A stretch of DNA of 64,000 nt from Trichoderma breve (GCF_028502605.1 NC_079232.1:496001-560000), one strand, 5' to 3'; positions 46,607-59,362 are shown, counted from the first letter of the stretch. Notes: generated by a model from the letters alone, not told the origin. Program-made: numbers and translations.

Positions 46607-48193
46607 TCAGCAATTGGCGGCTTCGGTTTTCACCCCAGGCAATTTCATAAGAGCCGCCTTAACCGCGTCAATACTTGGCCTGTCTTGAGGATTCAAATCC
46701 AACATTCCGACGACCACGGCATAGGCCTTCTTTTGCGCAGAATTGCCTCGCTTGCAGATTGCACCTAAGGTTGTTATGAATGAGGGTTGCTCAAATGCAA
46801 TAGAGCATTGGCAGTTTTCATCATCCCGAATGAAGCTATCCAGAAGCTCTTCGTGGCCTGACTGCCCTTTGTTGGCTACGGCAAGAATCTCGGCAAAGCA
46901 GCATCCTAGCTGCCAAACATCTGATTTGAAGGTGCTCTCTTTCTTCGCATGCTGCTCTGGAGCGAGATAAATGTAAGTGCTATCAGTGAAGTTGGTAGAG
47001 GCTCCAGGCTTGTAAATTTTGCTGACACCGACGTCTGTAATCAAGGCTGTAGGGTACTGGCTTTTTTCTTGGTATAAAAGAATATTGTCGGGTTTAAGAT
47101 CCTTGTGCTTGATATGGTGTTTATGTAGGTAATCGACAGCGTCAGCCAGCCCGTACATGATTTGATATATGCAACGGTTAGATTCAGAGGAATTTTGCTG
47201 AAACCAGGGACACCGAGCCTTTCTCTTAACATCGGGGCTGTGAAGAAACCGCGACAATGTATAAGGCGCCCATGGAGCCATGACGAAGTGTACAGGTTGA
47301 TCATCTTCGTCGTCGGTTCTGAATGCCTGAACAAAACGGACAATGTTCTTATGATTGCAACCCTCTAGAATCCCAATCTCTCTCAATATTTTCTTCATTT
47401 GCTTCGGATAAAAGACTTCGCGAAAAGTCTTCATTGCAAGCGGCTCGCCGCTTTCCTTATGATTGACCTTTCTCACAGTGCCATAGCTGCCTGAGGATGT
47501 CCCTTCTATCGGATCGACAACGTACGGCGTGTCAGCTAGGCTCGTGTAATTGTGAACATATCGGGGGCTAAGTTGTTCTTGGACTCGGGAAAAGAAATCT
47601 CGCAGTCTGGGTCTAAGACAAGATTATTGTTAGTGGAAACGTCTGAATAATAGAGATGTTACATACTCGAGATGTTGGAATCGTTGCACAGCAACCCCTG
47701 CTGTCAGGGATTCAGTCGGTTTATCTTGAACAAGTGCTGCAACATGCTCCTTCAGCTCTAATCCAAGGCGGACCAAACCCTCTTTTCTGCCATACAGATG
47801 ATGCGTGCCGTTATGAGTGTCTTGGTTGAGAATATACCTGCGTGCGTATAAGACATTGAGATCTCCCTCTTGGCCACCACGTTCCGCATGTTTATGGAAC
47901 GAAAGAAGGTCCAACGTCTCAGAAAGCTGTGTCTTACAGCGTACAAGTGTCTGTTGAAGACTCCCAGATGAGACATAGCCAGATCCAGTAGTCTGTATCC
48001 TGAGCAGGAGGGAGGTAGCACATAAACTCTGGATCTCGTTGCAGACCAGTTCAGTCAGAGGCAGGCCTGAATCAGTGTGCTTTTGCCCCCAAACCGTGAG
48101 GCGTTCACATAGTTGAAACAAACCATCAAGAGTATGCCGAAGGACATCCTCCGGAGGGGTGGCAATATCATTATGGGCAAGAGTGGTCATCAT
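46607..48193 (-). CDS. Atypical Ser/Thr protein kinase with N-terminal helical domain (510 aa)
   Basis: Two exons, 47667-48193 and 46607-47612, with a 54-nt intron (GTATGT donor, CTAAC branch, TTAG acceptor); 511 codons. The ATG chosen is at 48193 (MMTTLAH); no in-frame ATG lies between it and the next upstream stop, and the longer frame would need GTG. Residues 1-175 are a helical domain with Cys/Leu spacing, not recognised, perhaps of the HeLo or signalling type seen in fungal kinases. The kinase domain runs from about 205 to 500: P-loop GTSSGSYGTV (213-222), ATP-lysine K237 (in LAMKTF), alpha-C E254, HKD replacing HRD (345-347) with N352, and DVG replacing DFG (369-371). An LAPE P+1 segment follows. 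The catalytic residues are present, so it may be active despite the variant motifs. Confidence 0.85.
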
Positions 48194-49617
48194 GAAAGGC
48201 TGGAAGGCTGGTGGTTCGCAAATCACTTAGATACAGAAGATTAGGCAACCAAGGGGCAAAACAAGGCAACCAAGTATGAATAAATGAACGTAGTAGAAAT
48301 GAGAAGGATGACAGAACTAATACCAGCCCCCTGTTTCGAACGCGCTGTCGCGCTCAACAAACGCGCTGGCTTCTCCGGCCAATTCTGGTCCCCAATATGA
48401 CGAGCTCATACGCGATTGGCTCAAGTCGGCGGCAACAGGATTTCCAGGTGGCAGGCATTGATTGGTACTAAATTGTAAGTAGTTTCTATATGCATGTACA
48501 TGTGGACACCGGGTTGGTCGTTTTTGTTGACAGATAATGTCGGCACTTCCAAGTGTCAAGGCTGGCTAATGATTAGGTAGTAACATGAATGTTCACACGT
48601 AAATACTGCGAGTGTGTGATCCGCTGGTGATATACTTCTCTTCAATCTCAGAGGAATGCTCTCTATTACGAGTAGAGCTCATCTCATAGGTGTTTGTAAG
48701 TTATCCTTATAGATTTGAGCGATGGTCGAAGAAAATCAACTCCTTCGTAATTGAATTTATACGTCAAAGCATATATCTGAAGGTAAGAAACTACCTAGTA
48801 GGGTGCATCATAGGTACATGGGATTACTCGGCCCTCGGCTGCTTTCTACACCGGCTTTGTTCTACCTTGATAGTTCATCGGCCCGTTTCCGAGATCTACC
48901 AAACTCTACTAACCGTAACGTAAAACTTAATCCCCCCAGGTCTAGGAATGGAGAAAACATCCATGGAGGGAACTTGGCTAACATGGATCGTTTTGTCGGG
49001 TCCGTTGGCTCAGCGACACACACACCTGGGGAGTCTTGCGCATGAAGTACCCCACAGTCGGCCTGTATACGTACCACAATAAGGCGAGATAGGGCAGTGA
49101 ACTGGCTGATGGGTAATAAATTAGGCTTTATAGTGGTTATATCAGAAGTCTAACACAAAGCTGGCGTATGCCAATTATATGTTCTCAAATCCTGGCCTAT
49201 CTCGAGCTTAAATTGTCAAAGGGATTGTGGCGTAAAGAATGGTAGTGATGGACCTAAGGCCGGAGACTTGATGGCTACCTGTGCCGGCTGCTATGGCGAC
49301 TCCCCTAAATCTCGAATTCACGTGCTGCACAGCGGTCGACATCGATGAACCAAGGCACAAGCCGCAACGTAAGCTCTCATTCACCAACTTCTCCCTTTAC
49401 AACGGTGCGGGCATCCATGCGCGGGGGAGTTTGTGGTTCTAGACTCTTCTCTCTTGTGTTTGCCACGGTTTATAGACTTGCTGACTCGTCAGTTTAACCC
49501 TGCATCTCTTCCCCTTTTGCCAAGCTGCGGCTTTCGTACTGACCTGGTTGATGCTCTTAGACTTGCGCCGCGAACCATAGAGAATGCACCTCTGAGTCCT
49601 TAGAAACATCTGCGATC
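48194..49617. other. Divergent spacer, no gene seen
   Basis: Region between the kinase and the sacsin-like gene. Small open frames (e.g. 48317-48559 minus) are not supported by splice or composition signals. Confidence 0.55.
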
Positions 49618-52600
49618 ATGGCGATGGACTACTCGAGCCTGCGGGCGGCCGCTCTACGGGACGGCGAAGACGAAGAAGCCGTCACTGTCGATACCCGCGC
49701 TCTCATCGACAAGGTCCTGGCCCGTTACTCAGGAGAATGGACGACGCTGCGAGAGCTCATTCAGAATGCGGCCGATGCGCAAGCCACGACTGTTTCTATC
49801 AAGTGGGAGACGCACCCGTCAACAAGCGTCCCTCTTCCCAGCGCTGCGAGCCGATCCGAGCTGTTGAAGCATACGATAGCCAACCACACGCTGCGGCGGC
49901 TGGTTGTCCAGAACAACGGCGTGCCGTTTACAAAGACAGACTGGGGCCGTCTGAAGAGAATCGCAGAGGGAAACCCCGATGAGACCAAGATCGGAGCGTT
50001 TGGTGTAGGCTTCTACAGCGTCTTTGCCGACTGCGAGGAGCCCTTTGTCAGCTCTGGCAGCGAGGCCATGGCCTTTTACTGGAAAGGAAACTCTCTCTTT
50101 ACCAAAAAGTCACACCTGCCCGAGGATAAATCGTCGCCATACACCGCCTTCGTGCTAGATTATAGAAATACGACGACTCCTATGCCGAATCTGCTCTCCG
50201 TCAGCCAGTTTCTTGCTACAAGTCTTACCTTTGTTGCGCTGGAAAAGATTGAGTTTTGGATCGATGACCATCTGATTCTTTCTCTCCACAAAAAGACATC
50301 TCCCAGCGTTGACCTGACGCTGCCTCGCGACCTGGAGGCTAGGACAAAAGACAACATCATGAAAGTGACAAGCGTAGGTCGTACAAGCACACAAATTGAC
50401 GCATCCTATATGAACGTAGTTGGATGGAAGCCCACAGCAGCAGCATCCGCTGCAAAAGCCTCGGATTCATACGGTTCCACCGAGGCTCCCTCTCTGAGAT
50501 CCTTCTTTGCGAGACTCACCACGACAGCCTCGAACAACAGTCTCCTTAAGACAAAACAGCAGACAGAGGAAACTCAAGCTCAGACCAAAATCACAGAAGA
50601 TGTTACCGCGTTGAACAAGGCCACGATATTCCTCAGAGCTACGACTGCCAGTATCAAGACTCACGTATCAGCTTCCTTTTCAGCTGAGCTTGAGCGTGCG
50701 ACCAAGAAGCCTCCGCCAAAGACTACAAAGATATCCATTCTCACTACATCATATGATGAGGCTGAAGCTTCCAAGGGCTCGACCCCTGATAACGACGCTT
50801 TTGCCAAGGCTACAGATGTCTTTGCTTCTGTGCTGCCAAACAAGAAGCCGGGTGGTCGCATCTTTATTGGATTCCCTACTATGCAGACAACCGGCGCTGG
50901 AATGCATATTTCTGCCCCCTCTGTCATCCCAACTGTTGAGAGAGAGGCCATTGACCTGAACGCTCGCTGGGTTAGAACGTGGAACGTTGAACTTCTCCGA
51001 GCCTCTGGCATTATAGCCAGATTAGCCTTTGCCAATGAGATGAGCGAGCTCGATCGCAAAGTAAGGCAATCATCTGAGGCTGGCAAGAAAATATCTGCCG
51101 AAATAGTCAACCGGTTCATGCCTGAAGCGCTGCACATTCTAAAGACATTTACTTTTACCGACTCTACGCCAAGCAGTCAAGTCGGACAGACCATCGAGGA
51201 GGCTTTCTGGACCTGTTTCAAGAAGGCCTCCATCGAAGTGTATTCAAGCCGAGGTGTCTTGCAGACATCGCAAGTTCGTCTAGGATCGACAGAGTTGAAT
51301 GCCTTTGTGGATAGCATCCCAGTTGTACCCAAGGACATGACGGATGCGCCATTCGTGAGAAAGCTGATAGACTTTGGGCTCATCTCGCATATCACCGTAA
51401 CGGATGTCAAGGAAGAGCTGGAAGCCAAGGCTCTCACGAAGAGCCAAGCCATTAACTTTATAAAATGGGCGGGCAAGAAGAGCTTGACTGGCGAGATTGA
51501 CCCAGGGAGCAGGGCTGCGCTTATGGACGTTGCCGTTGCCACTCTGAGCGATGAAAACGACAAGGGCGAAATCGTGGCCCTTGGCAGTATCAGCAACTAT
51601 CTTAGTCTTTCAAAGATTCCTGCTAATATGCCAGTCCCTCCAACAACCGTTCCATATGCTCTCATTGTCAACATTAGTGCTTCTGAACTGGAAGCTCTTG
51701 GGTGGGAGCCCTTGGAGATTGTGCCGTGGCTGCGCTTTCTCATCGAAACTACGGCCTCTAGGGCGGAAGAGGAGAGTGTCACTAGATCTCCCAAATTTGC
51801 TGTCGCTGTCCTTACAGTGTTGTCCAAAAACTGGGAGGCCATGACCATGATTAATAGGGGCACGATGCAGAGTCTCGTCCAGTCAACTCCGATGATGCCG
51901 ACCAAGCTGGGTTTGAGAAAGCCTACAGAGTCTTTCTTTGCCTCTGTCAAGCTTTTCGATGACCTACCGGTCATCCAAGGTTGCGAAAAGATTAAGGAGA
52001 AGTTTTTGACGGCTCTTGGCGTTCGAAAGACGGTTGATCTGGAGACCATCTTTGCTCGTCTGGTCAATGTTTCCGGTGAAGATGGCCAAAAGAAATGGAG
52101 TCATATGGAGCTCATTAAATACTTGGCCTCTGTGCAAAATGATATCCCATCAGGCGACCTTCGGAAGTTGAGAGAATCTAGAATTTGTCCGGCTGAAGCA
52201 GGGCCTAAAGGCGCGGAGCCAACACAGGCCACGACAAAACTGTACAAGGTCTCGGAACTATTTGAGCCCAAGGATTCCCTCCGAACTCTCCGGCTGCCCA
52301 TCATTCAGTGGCCAGGACCTCCTGGTAGCTTCCGAGCAAACAGCCCTGAAGCTCGATTTCTGGTTGTCCTCGGCTTGCGGACTTTCCCCTCAGTTCCCGA
52401 GCTGGTGGATATGATGTCGTCAGGCGATCAGGCGCTATGGACCTCTGCAATGACTTACTTCATTGCCAATCATCATTCGAATCGGTACAACGCCTTTGAT
52501 TTGAGTGACTGCCGCAAACCAATCCTACCGCTCCAGGGAAGCACCAAGTTGGTAACACCGGGTGCATGCTTTACCAACGAGAAAGCGGCGGTGCTCGGGT

Positions 52601-55048
52601 TTGATATCTTGAGTCGTGACCTTCATGATCACGCCAACGTAAGCACCTTGCCCCATTAAATGTGCATATTCAGACTAACATTCTATATCAGAAATTCGGT
52701 GTTGCTCGAGATCCACCCATGGCCGAGTGTGTTAATCGTCTGCTTGCCAACCCTCCCCAGAACCAACAATCCGCTGTGACTCTCTTTAGCTACTTTGCCT
52801 CTCGCATTGGAGAGCTTGGAGAAAGCAGCTTAGTCAAGCTTCGAAATGCTTCAATCGTTCCAGTGAAGCGATCAAGCTCTTCCGCTTCAGAAAAATCTGG
52901 CGCAAAGCTTGCTTATATCAGTCCGTCACAGGCATACATAGGGACATCCTCAACATATGGGGATATCTTTGACTTTGTAGACTTTGGTCCAGATGGAAAC
53001 ATATTTTTGTTTAAATGTGGTGCAAAGGCCGAACCGACCAAAGTGGAGGTTGCCTATATGGCATGCAATGAGCCAGCAAGGCTTCTAAGCGTGCTGCAGA
53101 GCCCCGAGAAGTACTTGGATCTGCTCAAATCTTTAGCCGAGGTTACTTCGAATCTTCAGCGCGATAAGGAACTTTGGCGCAAGATGAAAAGCTCACCGTG
53201 TCTCCTCGCCTATAAGGAACTAGTGGCGCCTTCCAAGGGCAATGCTAATAGCAATGATTTGGATGAAGACGAAGCTCCGATTAGGCAGTATCAGCTTGCT
53301 TCTGCTAGCCAAATCGTTGTGGTGGACGACATAATCAGCTACCGCCTCTTCAAGGAGCATTTGATTTGCGCGCCTGAAGAAGATATTCTCGAGACTTTTT
53401 ATATAAAGCTCGGTGCGTCGAGGCTAAGCAGCATAGTCCAAGAGGATGTGCGCATCGGCTCCCACACAACAAAGCAGCAGCTGGCTGAATCGCTCAAGAA
53501 GCACGTTCTCGAACGGTCCAAGATCTTCCTTTACGAGTACGCCAACTACCGCCGGGATGCCATAAAGCACGACGCAAAGTGGCTCGAGAAGAACCTGAAT
53601 GTGGAAGTGGTCCGATCGGTGGCGCTTCGACGAAGCTTGCAGGGCCAGAGGCAGTCGCACACCGAGAAACGCTCTGCGGCCGCGACATACAACAATAGGT
53701 CATGGGTCCTGTATGTGACCGATGATGGAAAGCCAGACATGTACCAGGTTGGTCAAGCGATATGCCAAATGCTGCTTGACAGGCCTAATCAGCAAGCCTA
53801 TCTGTTCTTCGAACCGTTCCTCACCCTGGATCTCCTCGGACTGAGATCGCGTGGATACAACGTCGACCGAATCCTTCGAGCGAAGGCCGCAGAGGCGCGC
53901 ATTGCAGAGGCAGAAAGGCGCAAGGCGCTGGAAGAAGAGCAGAAGCAGATTCAGGAGAGGGAGCAAAACTGGGCTCGATCACAGGCAGAGCATTCCAAGT
54001 CTCAGCAACTTCCGCAGGCAGCAGAGGCTGCACGGGAAGCTCCCAGATCTCCGAAATCTTCGCATCCATCTATGCCTGGAGCATGGGATTCGCCAGAGGA
54101 GAATGCGCAGGATAGGAACGCAAATAACAGGAAGAGCAGGGGCTTGTTTTCGAACCTTAGCCGGCGATTTGGTTTTGATACGCAGGATGACGATAAGAAT
54201 GATTCTCGAGGACAGGTCGAGCAGTTTATGGGCAACAACTCAAATTCCACCAATCGAGGCCCTGACCAGTCTGGTGGTAGTGGACAATCGCAAAACGATG
54301 ACGGCAAAGTGACCAATCCAGCTGTGGTCCAGCAGAATCTTTTGAATGCGGTCAATGCAACACGGGCCCACGGATCTGATAGCGTCTACTCAGAGCCTCA
54401 GGTCTCCGAGGTCAAAGAACAGGCGACATACTGCGACAAGAAGCCAGCTCAAAATATTACATTTGTGGCAGAAGCTTCTAACGGCATGAAAGTCTATGTG
54501 GCCAAGGAAATGACTGCCCACGCCGCTGCCTTTTTGTCCACAAATCTCGCTGCGATTAACTCTTTTGCATCGCTTCTTGTCGAAATTGGTAACGTCTACT
54601 CGTTGGCGCCAAAGGTGCTTCACATCTTTCACGACGAAGCTGGTGGAACGATAGCTTTCAACACTGGTGGAAGCATCTTTTGCAACTTCCGGTTCTTCCT
54701 CCAGCTTCATGCTGCCCAGATTGATGTTCCAAATGGAGCTGGCAAGGCTGAGGCAGGCACTTGGTGGTGGGTGGTGCTGGCTCACGAGCTTGCCCACAAT
54801 CTTGTTTCACTGCATAACTCTGATCATAGCTATTATACGTACGTTGCTTTCCTCAAGTCCTTCTGGTATCATTACCTTGCTAACTCTTGAATAGTGAATC
54901 GTTTATTCAGCAATACATGGGCAAGATGATGATGAAGACGACGCAGTGGACTCAGGGGGCTCCTGCGCCGTCTCAACCATCTACTCGACCAACGTCGCAA
55001 ACAGCGGCAGTGCCTTTAGATCCTCCACCGGCCTATCGCCCGGTATGA
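49618..55048 (+). CDS. Sacsin-like GHKL-ATPase (DUF3684-type) fused to a C-terminal HExxHxxxxxH putative zinc metallopeptidase (1773 aa)
   Basis: Three exons: 49618-52638, 52692-54838 and 54895-55048, with introns of 53 and 56 nt; 1774 codons. The N-terminus holds an Hsp90/GHKL ATPase domain: N-box LRELIQNAADA (E46, N50, D53), then QNNGVPF where Hsp90 has DNG, and KIGAFGVGFYSVF (125-137). A large middle region of unknown fold (fungal DUF3684-like) follows. A low-complexity, coiled-coil-like linker (Ala/Glu/Arg, Gln/Ser-rich) leads to the C-terminal ~250 residues. Here a predicted peptidase domain reads LAHELAHNLVSLHNSDH. His1705, His1709 and His1715 have metzincin spacing, with E1706 as general base; H1719 or E1724 are alternative third ligands. 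Probably an ATP-dependent chaperone/peptidase; cellular role unknown. Confidence 0.85.
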
Positions 55049-55698
55049 AGAACAACAGCCCAATTTCGTGATTGGTTAATATGATGAATGCATTGTGTGG
55101 CGTCTAATTTCTGTTTCATTTCTTGTTTGCGAGGCGTTTGACGAATACATTGAATGATAGATGAGGGAAGAAGGAATGGTCGCAATGACATGTTGGAAGG
55201 ACAATTTCTTTAGAAAGGGTGTTGTTTTAGACTCTCCAATTAGACTCATACAACTGATGATGTTTCTGATATCTTGTCAAAGAGTTGGTAGTGGATGGGG
55301 CATGCACACAATTGCTGCATAAAGCATTGAATCACCCTGGTGACTAATGAAGCCAATTATTTTCTATTAATATTTAAATCTAGAAGAATCTCTCCCAAAA
55401 TAATACTATATTGATTGTATACTCATTCAAGAAAGTCTCATAGCAGCATCCGCTGGTGCAGGTATAAGCCAAGGTCACATGCCCAGCCACGTGACGCCAA
55501 ATTCCCGAAGAACCGCCCAACCTCATCACCACCTCCGATCCCAAACTCCAGATACCCGCGCATCTCAATCTTCGAGCTCGACTTCACCCGCAAACTCGGC
55601 CAATTCCTCCGCCCACGGCCCTTGCAAAACCAAGAAATCCCACCGTCGAAAGACTCTTCAATTCTCCCCCACCAAAGAGTCAATTCCCATTGCCCACC
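55049..55698. other. Intergenic, no gene seen
   Basis: 3' flank of the sacsin-like gene and upstream region of the next gene. Overlapping short open frames at 55415-55822 are Pro/Ser-rich, overlap on both strands, and are judged noncoding. Confidence 0.55.
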
Positions 55699-56092
55699 AT
55701 GGTCCACCGCATCGCATTCTGGAGCTGCTTCGGTTTGTCCCTCCCCACCTGCAAAAACCCTTCGAACCTATTCGATCGAGGCGAACTCTTTGATTGAGGA
55801 AAAAAGAATACTATTCGATTGAAAAATAAAATCCGAATACTGACAATGTCTTTTTTGTTGGCATATAGGCCTAGCCGTGCGCTTCTGGCAAGTCGGCATC
55901 GAGATGCGGCCCTTCTTCAACAAGTCCTCGCTGTGGGCGTACCCCGTGTACGCGGCGGGCGGCGCGAGCTTCGGGTACTGGCTGCAGGGCGTGGACGACA
56001 AGCAGACTGCGATGCTGAACGAGCGGAAGAGGGCGCTGCTGGAGAAGAGGGCGAGGAAGGCCCAGCGGGATGCGGAGAGGGTGGAGGCTTAA
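55699..56092 (+). CDS. Small single-TM protein, probably a fungal mitochondrial complex I accessory subunit (85 aa)
   Basis: Two exons, 55699-55732 and 55869-56092, joined by a 136-nt intron (donor GTTTGT, ACTGAC branch at about 55840, acceptor ATATAG); 86 codons. MVHRIAFWSCFG then LAVRFWQVGIEMRPFF gives an N-terminal hydrophobic start. A second hydrophobic stretch (LWAYPVYAAGGASFGYW) is a likely TM helix, and a basic coiled-coil tail (ERKRALLEKRARKAQRD) follows. The pattern resembles small fungal proteins annotated as complex I 14-kDa-type subunits; this naming is from memory and not certain. It converges with GCD2. Confidence 0.6.
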
Positions 56093-56459
56093 GGCTTGAA
56101 CATTTGGGATTTGAATCAGAGGAGGAGGGAGATGTAAAAATGAATTGAGGGGGTGTGTGGGATATCCGGATTTTTTGTACATATAGATGGGGAAGAGAAA
56201 TGATGAGCTTTTTGGCTGAGATGAGCTGAGGCCCGCATCAATGGCCGTGGACAACCAGCGAAGAGGACTCAATGAAAATGATATAAAGCTACAGACATAT
56301 TTTGCTACCTGCCATTCACGATATGCAAGTGAGTCATTGCTGCAAATGTCATGATACTAACACAATTGGCTTAATTGTTTGCTTGTTTTTTTATTCCTTG
56401 ATTCGTTTTTACGTATTTTCCTAGCTACATGCTCATGTGCCTCATGGATGCCTCCCCTT
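56093..56459. other. Intergenic between convergent genes
   Basis: 3' flanks of the small membrane protein and GCD2; no gene seen. Confidence 0.6.
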
Positions 56460-57896
56460 TTACAATTCCTCCAACTTCCGCAAAATTGCAGGAACCGACT
56501 TGGCCGAACAAATACCCAGTTCCGTAACGACAGCTGAAATCGACTTGTCTCTCGTCGTGTCAAACAGCAGTCTGAACTCCTCATCCGTGTTCCTCTCCGG
56601 ATCAATTTCATTGTAGGTGAGCGAATCTATCGACACTCTCTCAGTGAAATTGATCGTCTCGCACAGCGAAGTGACGCGCATGCCGAGGTCAAACGCCGCC
56701 GTGGCGACGTCGCAGGTGCCCGCTCGCGCATACATGGCGCCGTTGCTAAACATGGCCTCCGCAGCAACGAGGACGGTCGTGGACTCCTGGAGATTCGTGC
56801 GCAGGGCGCCAAAGTCGGGCGAGTAAGCGACGGGGATGCCCGCGGCGGCGAGCTTCTTGACGTGATCGAGGCCGACCCGCTCAAAGGGGTCGTCGACGAG
56901 GATGACCTTGAAGCGCTTGCCGCTGGCCTTTGCCTTGAGCAGGGCGCGCTCGACGAGGTGATGGTGGGCGTATGTGAGGATGACGTCGTCCTGGGCAATC
57001 ATGTCGGCGGCGGTGTTGACGATGACGAGGTCGGCGAGGGTGATGCGCTCGTGGATGAAGCTGTCGATGGCCTCGCACAGAAGCTTCTTGGCGTCAGAGT
57101 CGGCCATGTCGATATCAATCTTGCTGATCTGAAGCTTGAGCCATCTGATGGCGTTGCCCATGGAGAAGCACATGGGGCGGCATGCTGTGAGGTAGACGAT
57201 CTGGGGGTTGAGGACGTGGGAGGTGAAGTGTCGTGAGAGCGTGGTGCCGTGGGGTGTTGTGTATGAATCGATGACCTGATTTCGTAGCCTCTTGTTAGAT
57301 ATTTATCTCAGAGAAAGTAGCTAGATGAATGGTTTATCTTTTACCTTTTTGAATGCCAGAAGAGTAGCTTCCAGCCGAGTGGTGCTATCACTGATGGCCA
57401 TGGTGCTCATCTGCTGGCCCAGCAGCAACACAGCTGGGTGCACGTCCTTGTCCGCATGTGTCAAGTTGACTCCCTTGGCCATGGCCAAATGGCTGAAGCA
57501 CTCTGGAACCGATGGTTTCGCCTCCTTGGGCGCCGTCGCCGTCATGGGCGCAGCCGATCGCGGGGCGGGAGTCTTTCCATGCTGAGCACCAGCCTGAGGT
57601 CCATCTTGCTTGGGCTTGGGTTTGCCGCCCTTTGCGCTGTCGCCTTGGCCCGGTGCGCTGGCGGGAGGCTGTGGCTGTGTGACTTTTGCTGCTGCTCTCC
57701 TGGCGGCCTTTTCCTCCTTGGCCTTCTTCTTCAGCTCGGCGTTGGACAGCTTCTTTTCGCCGCCTTCAGATGCTGCTGCTGCTGCTGCCGCGGGGGCTTT
57801 GGTCTGGTCTTTGGCGCCCTTCTTCTGGTCTCCCTGGTCCTTCTTTTCTGCTGGAGCCTCGCTTTTGGGCGCGGGCTGGCCTGTTTCTGCCGCCAT
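56460..57896 (-). CDS. GCD2: eIF2B delta subunit (455 aa)
   Basis: Two exons, 57345-57896 and 56460-57275, with a 69-nt intron (GTAAAA donor, CTAAC branch, AATCAG acceptor); 456 codons. ATG 57896 (MAAETGQ) is chosen; an in-frame open extension reaches ATG 58094 but looks like leader. The N-terminal third is a low-complexity Lys/Ala/Pro/Gln region (typical of delta). The C-terminal eIF2B fold has SYTTPHGTTLSRHF, QIVYLTACRPMCFSMGNAIR, VILVDDPFERVG and AAEAMFSNGAMYARAGTCDVA. It is part of the heterodecameric guanine-nucleotide exchange factor for eIF2, cytosolic, and a target of eIF2-alpha-phosphate regulation (general amino acid control). Confidence 0.92.
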
Positions 57897-58158
57897 TAAG
57901 AGGTTGGTTTTGCGACAGGACGGGAGGTCGTTCAGGCGAGAGGTTGTATCACCAGAGGGATGGAGTCGTATCGGAAAGGTAGACTTGGTCGCGACAATTG
58001 ATGCTAAGGAAGGAGTCGAGGGAGAGCTGTTACGTCGTCGCAAGATGAGGCACCAAAGATGCAAAAGCCGCAGAAACAAACAAATCCCGTCCAAAGAATG
58101 CGAAAGTGTGTCAGTCCATGAAATGCTGCTTGTGAGAGTTCAAAGGTGGGGTCTCTTT

Positions 58159-58165
58159 TGAGTCA
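58159..58165. promoter_or_regulatory. Gcn4/CPC1-type site TGAGTCA upstream of GCD2
   Basis: TGAGTCA, 263 bp from the GCD2 start; a second perfect copy lies at 58322-58328, 426 bp away. About eight such 7-mers (TGASTCA) are expected by chance in 64 kb, so binding is inference. Confidence 0.35.
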
Positions 58166-59362
58166 CTGGAAAATAATCGATGGTGGAAACGGAAGTGCCC
58201 CGCGCTAAAGCTGCTGATGCTGCAGAAGAAACTTTGGCTGCAGCTTCGGTGAATTTTATTTTACTTTTTACGGCAGCGCGAGAGGAAGCTGGCTGTAGAT
58301 TTGGGTTTAGAGAATGATAACTGAGTCACGTAGAGAGAGTTGATGTGATGATAGAGTACTATTTTCGTAATGATGCCTTGCTATGAACAGGATATGCGAT
58401 GATGCTCCTTCATCAGATCAAAACAGAGAGACGCAGCTCAGCTTGCTGGATGACTTGGATATGCTGCAAGGCTACATACAAACAGGCGACACAACGCGCG
58501 TGATGCTTCGATATCTAGAAAACCATCCACACGATTCCAGATCCTCAAAATCTGCCCCTCAACACTGATCCAGCCATGACGCGTCGTTCCTACGTGTCCA
58601 CCACTTCGCACCACCCAAGTCCTCCCAATCTCGAGCCTCCTTCTTCACGCCAGTCCACCAGGGACCAACCGCAATGAAAGAGAAAAAGGGTTCTTTCCAA
58701 ACAAGCAGAGAGTCTGTAGGGTTCCAAATATTCCCTGGCCAGGCGAACCCAGCCAGGAGTGGTCAGTGTATAGTTTTCAACTAGCAAAATTCCTCTCTCA
58801 GCTTATCGCTTCACGGAGAAGGAAAACGCCCGTGCACTTGGATGGGGAAGAAAGGAAAGAAAAGAAGAGTGAAAAAGGCGGGCGGGCGGGCGAGATTTTA
58901 TAGAGCGCTGAGTGGAGCCCGTGAGCTGGGCCATTAGGTAAGCAAAAGTGACAAGCTGGTGGTACTTGCGGCAGGCAGCGACTCAGCCAAAGCAGGCACC
59001 AGTGAAGGAAGGGCTGAAGTGAATAAAGTGAATGGAAAGAAAAGAATAACGAAAATAGCTGCATCACTTGATATATGCTTTTTCTGTACCATACCAATGG
59101 CTTGATTTGGTGCATCTAACTAACTGGGTAATCTGGTGTAAAGTGGGATATGCTACTGAATAGGGCACATCAAATTCTGTTATCAGATGGATATTAACAG
59201 AAGAGATGACAAGACTGTCTCGCTGAATACGGAACCAAAAGCTAAGAATACATGGATTAAACTCAATGTTTATGAGTACAGTTCAGATTCAACAAATCAA
59301 TGACTCTTTACCTGCTGCAATCGCCAGCATCGGCCCTCAATGCCATGGGCTTATCATCCACT

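Noticed and set aside
48317..48559. Small minus-strand ORF upstream of the kinase gene
   Set aside because: Ends in a plausible-looking peptide and a GTATTA donor-like site sits at its end, but no convincing acceptor keeps the kinase frame; not called as an upstream exon.
57438..58161. Plus-strand ORFs of 153 and 183 codons opposite GCD2
   Set aside because: Cys/Leu/Ala-rich antisense products of the Ala/Lys/Gln repeats in the eIF2B-delta N-terminus.
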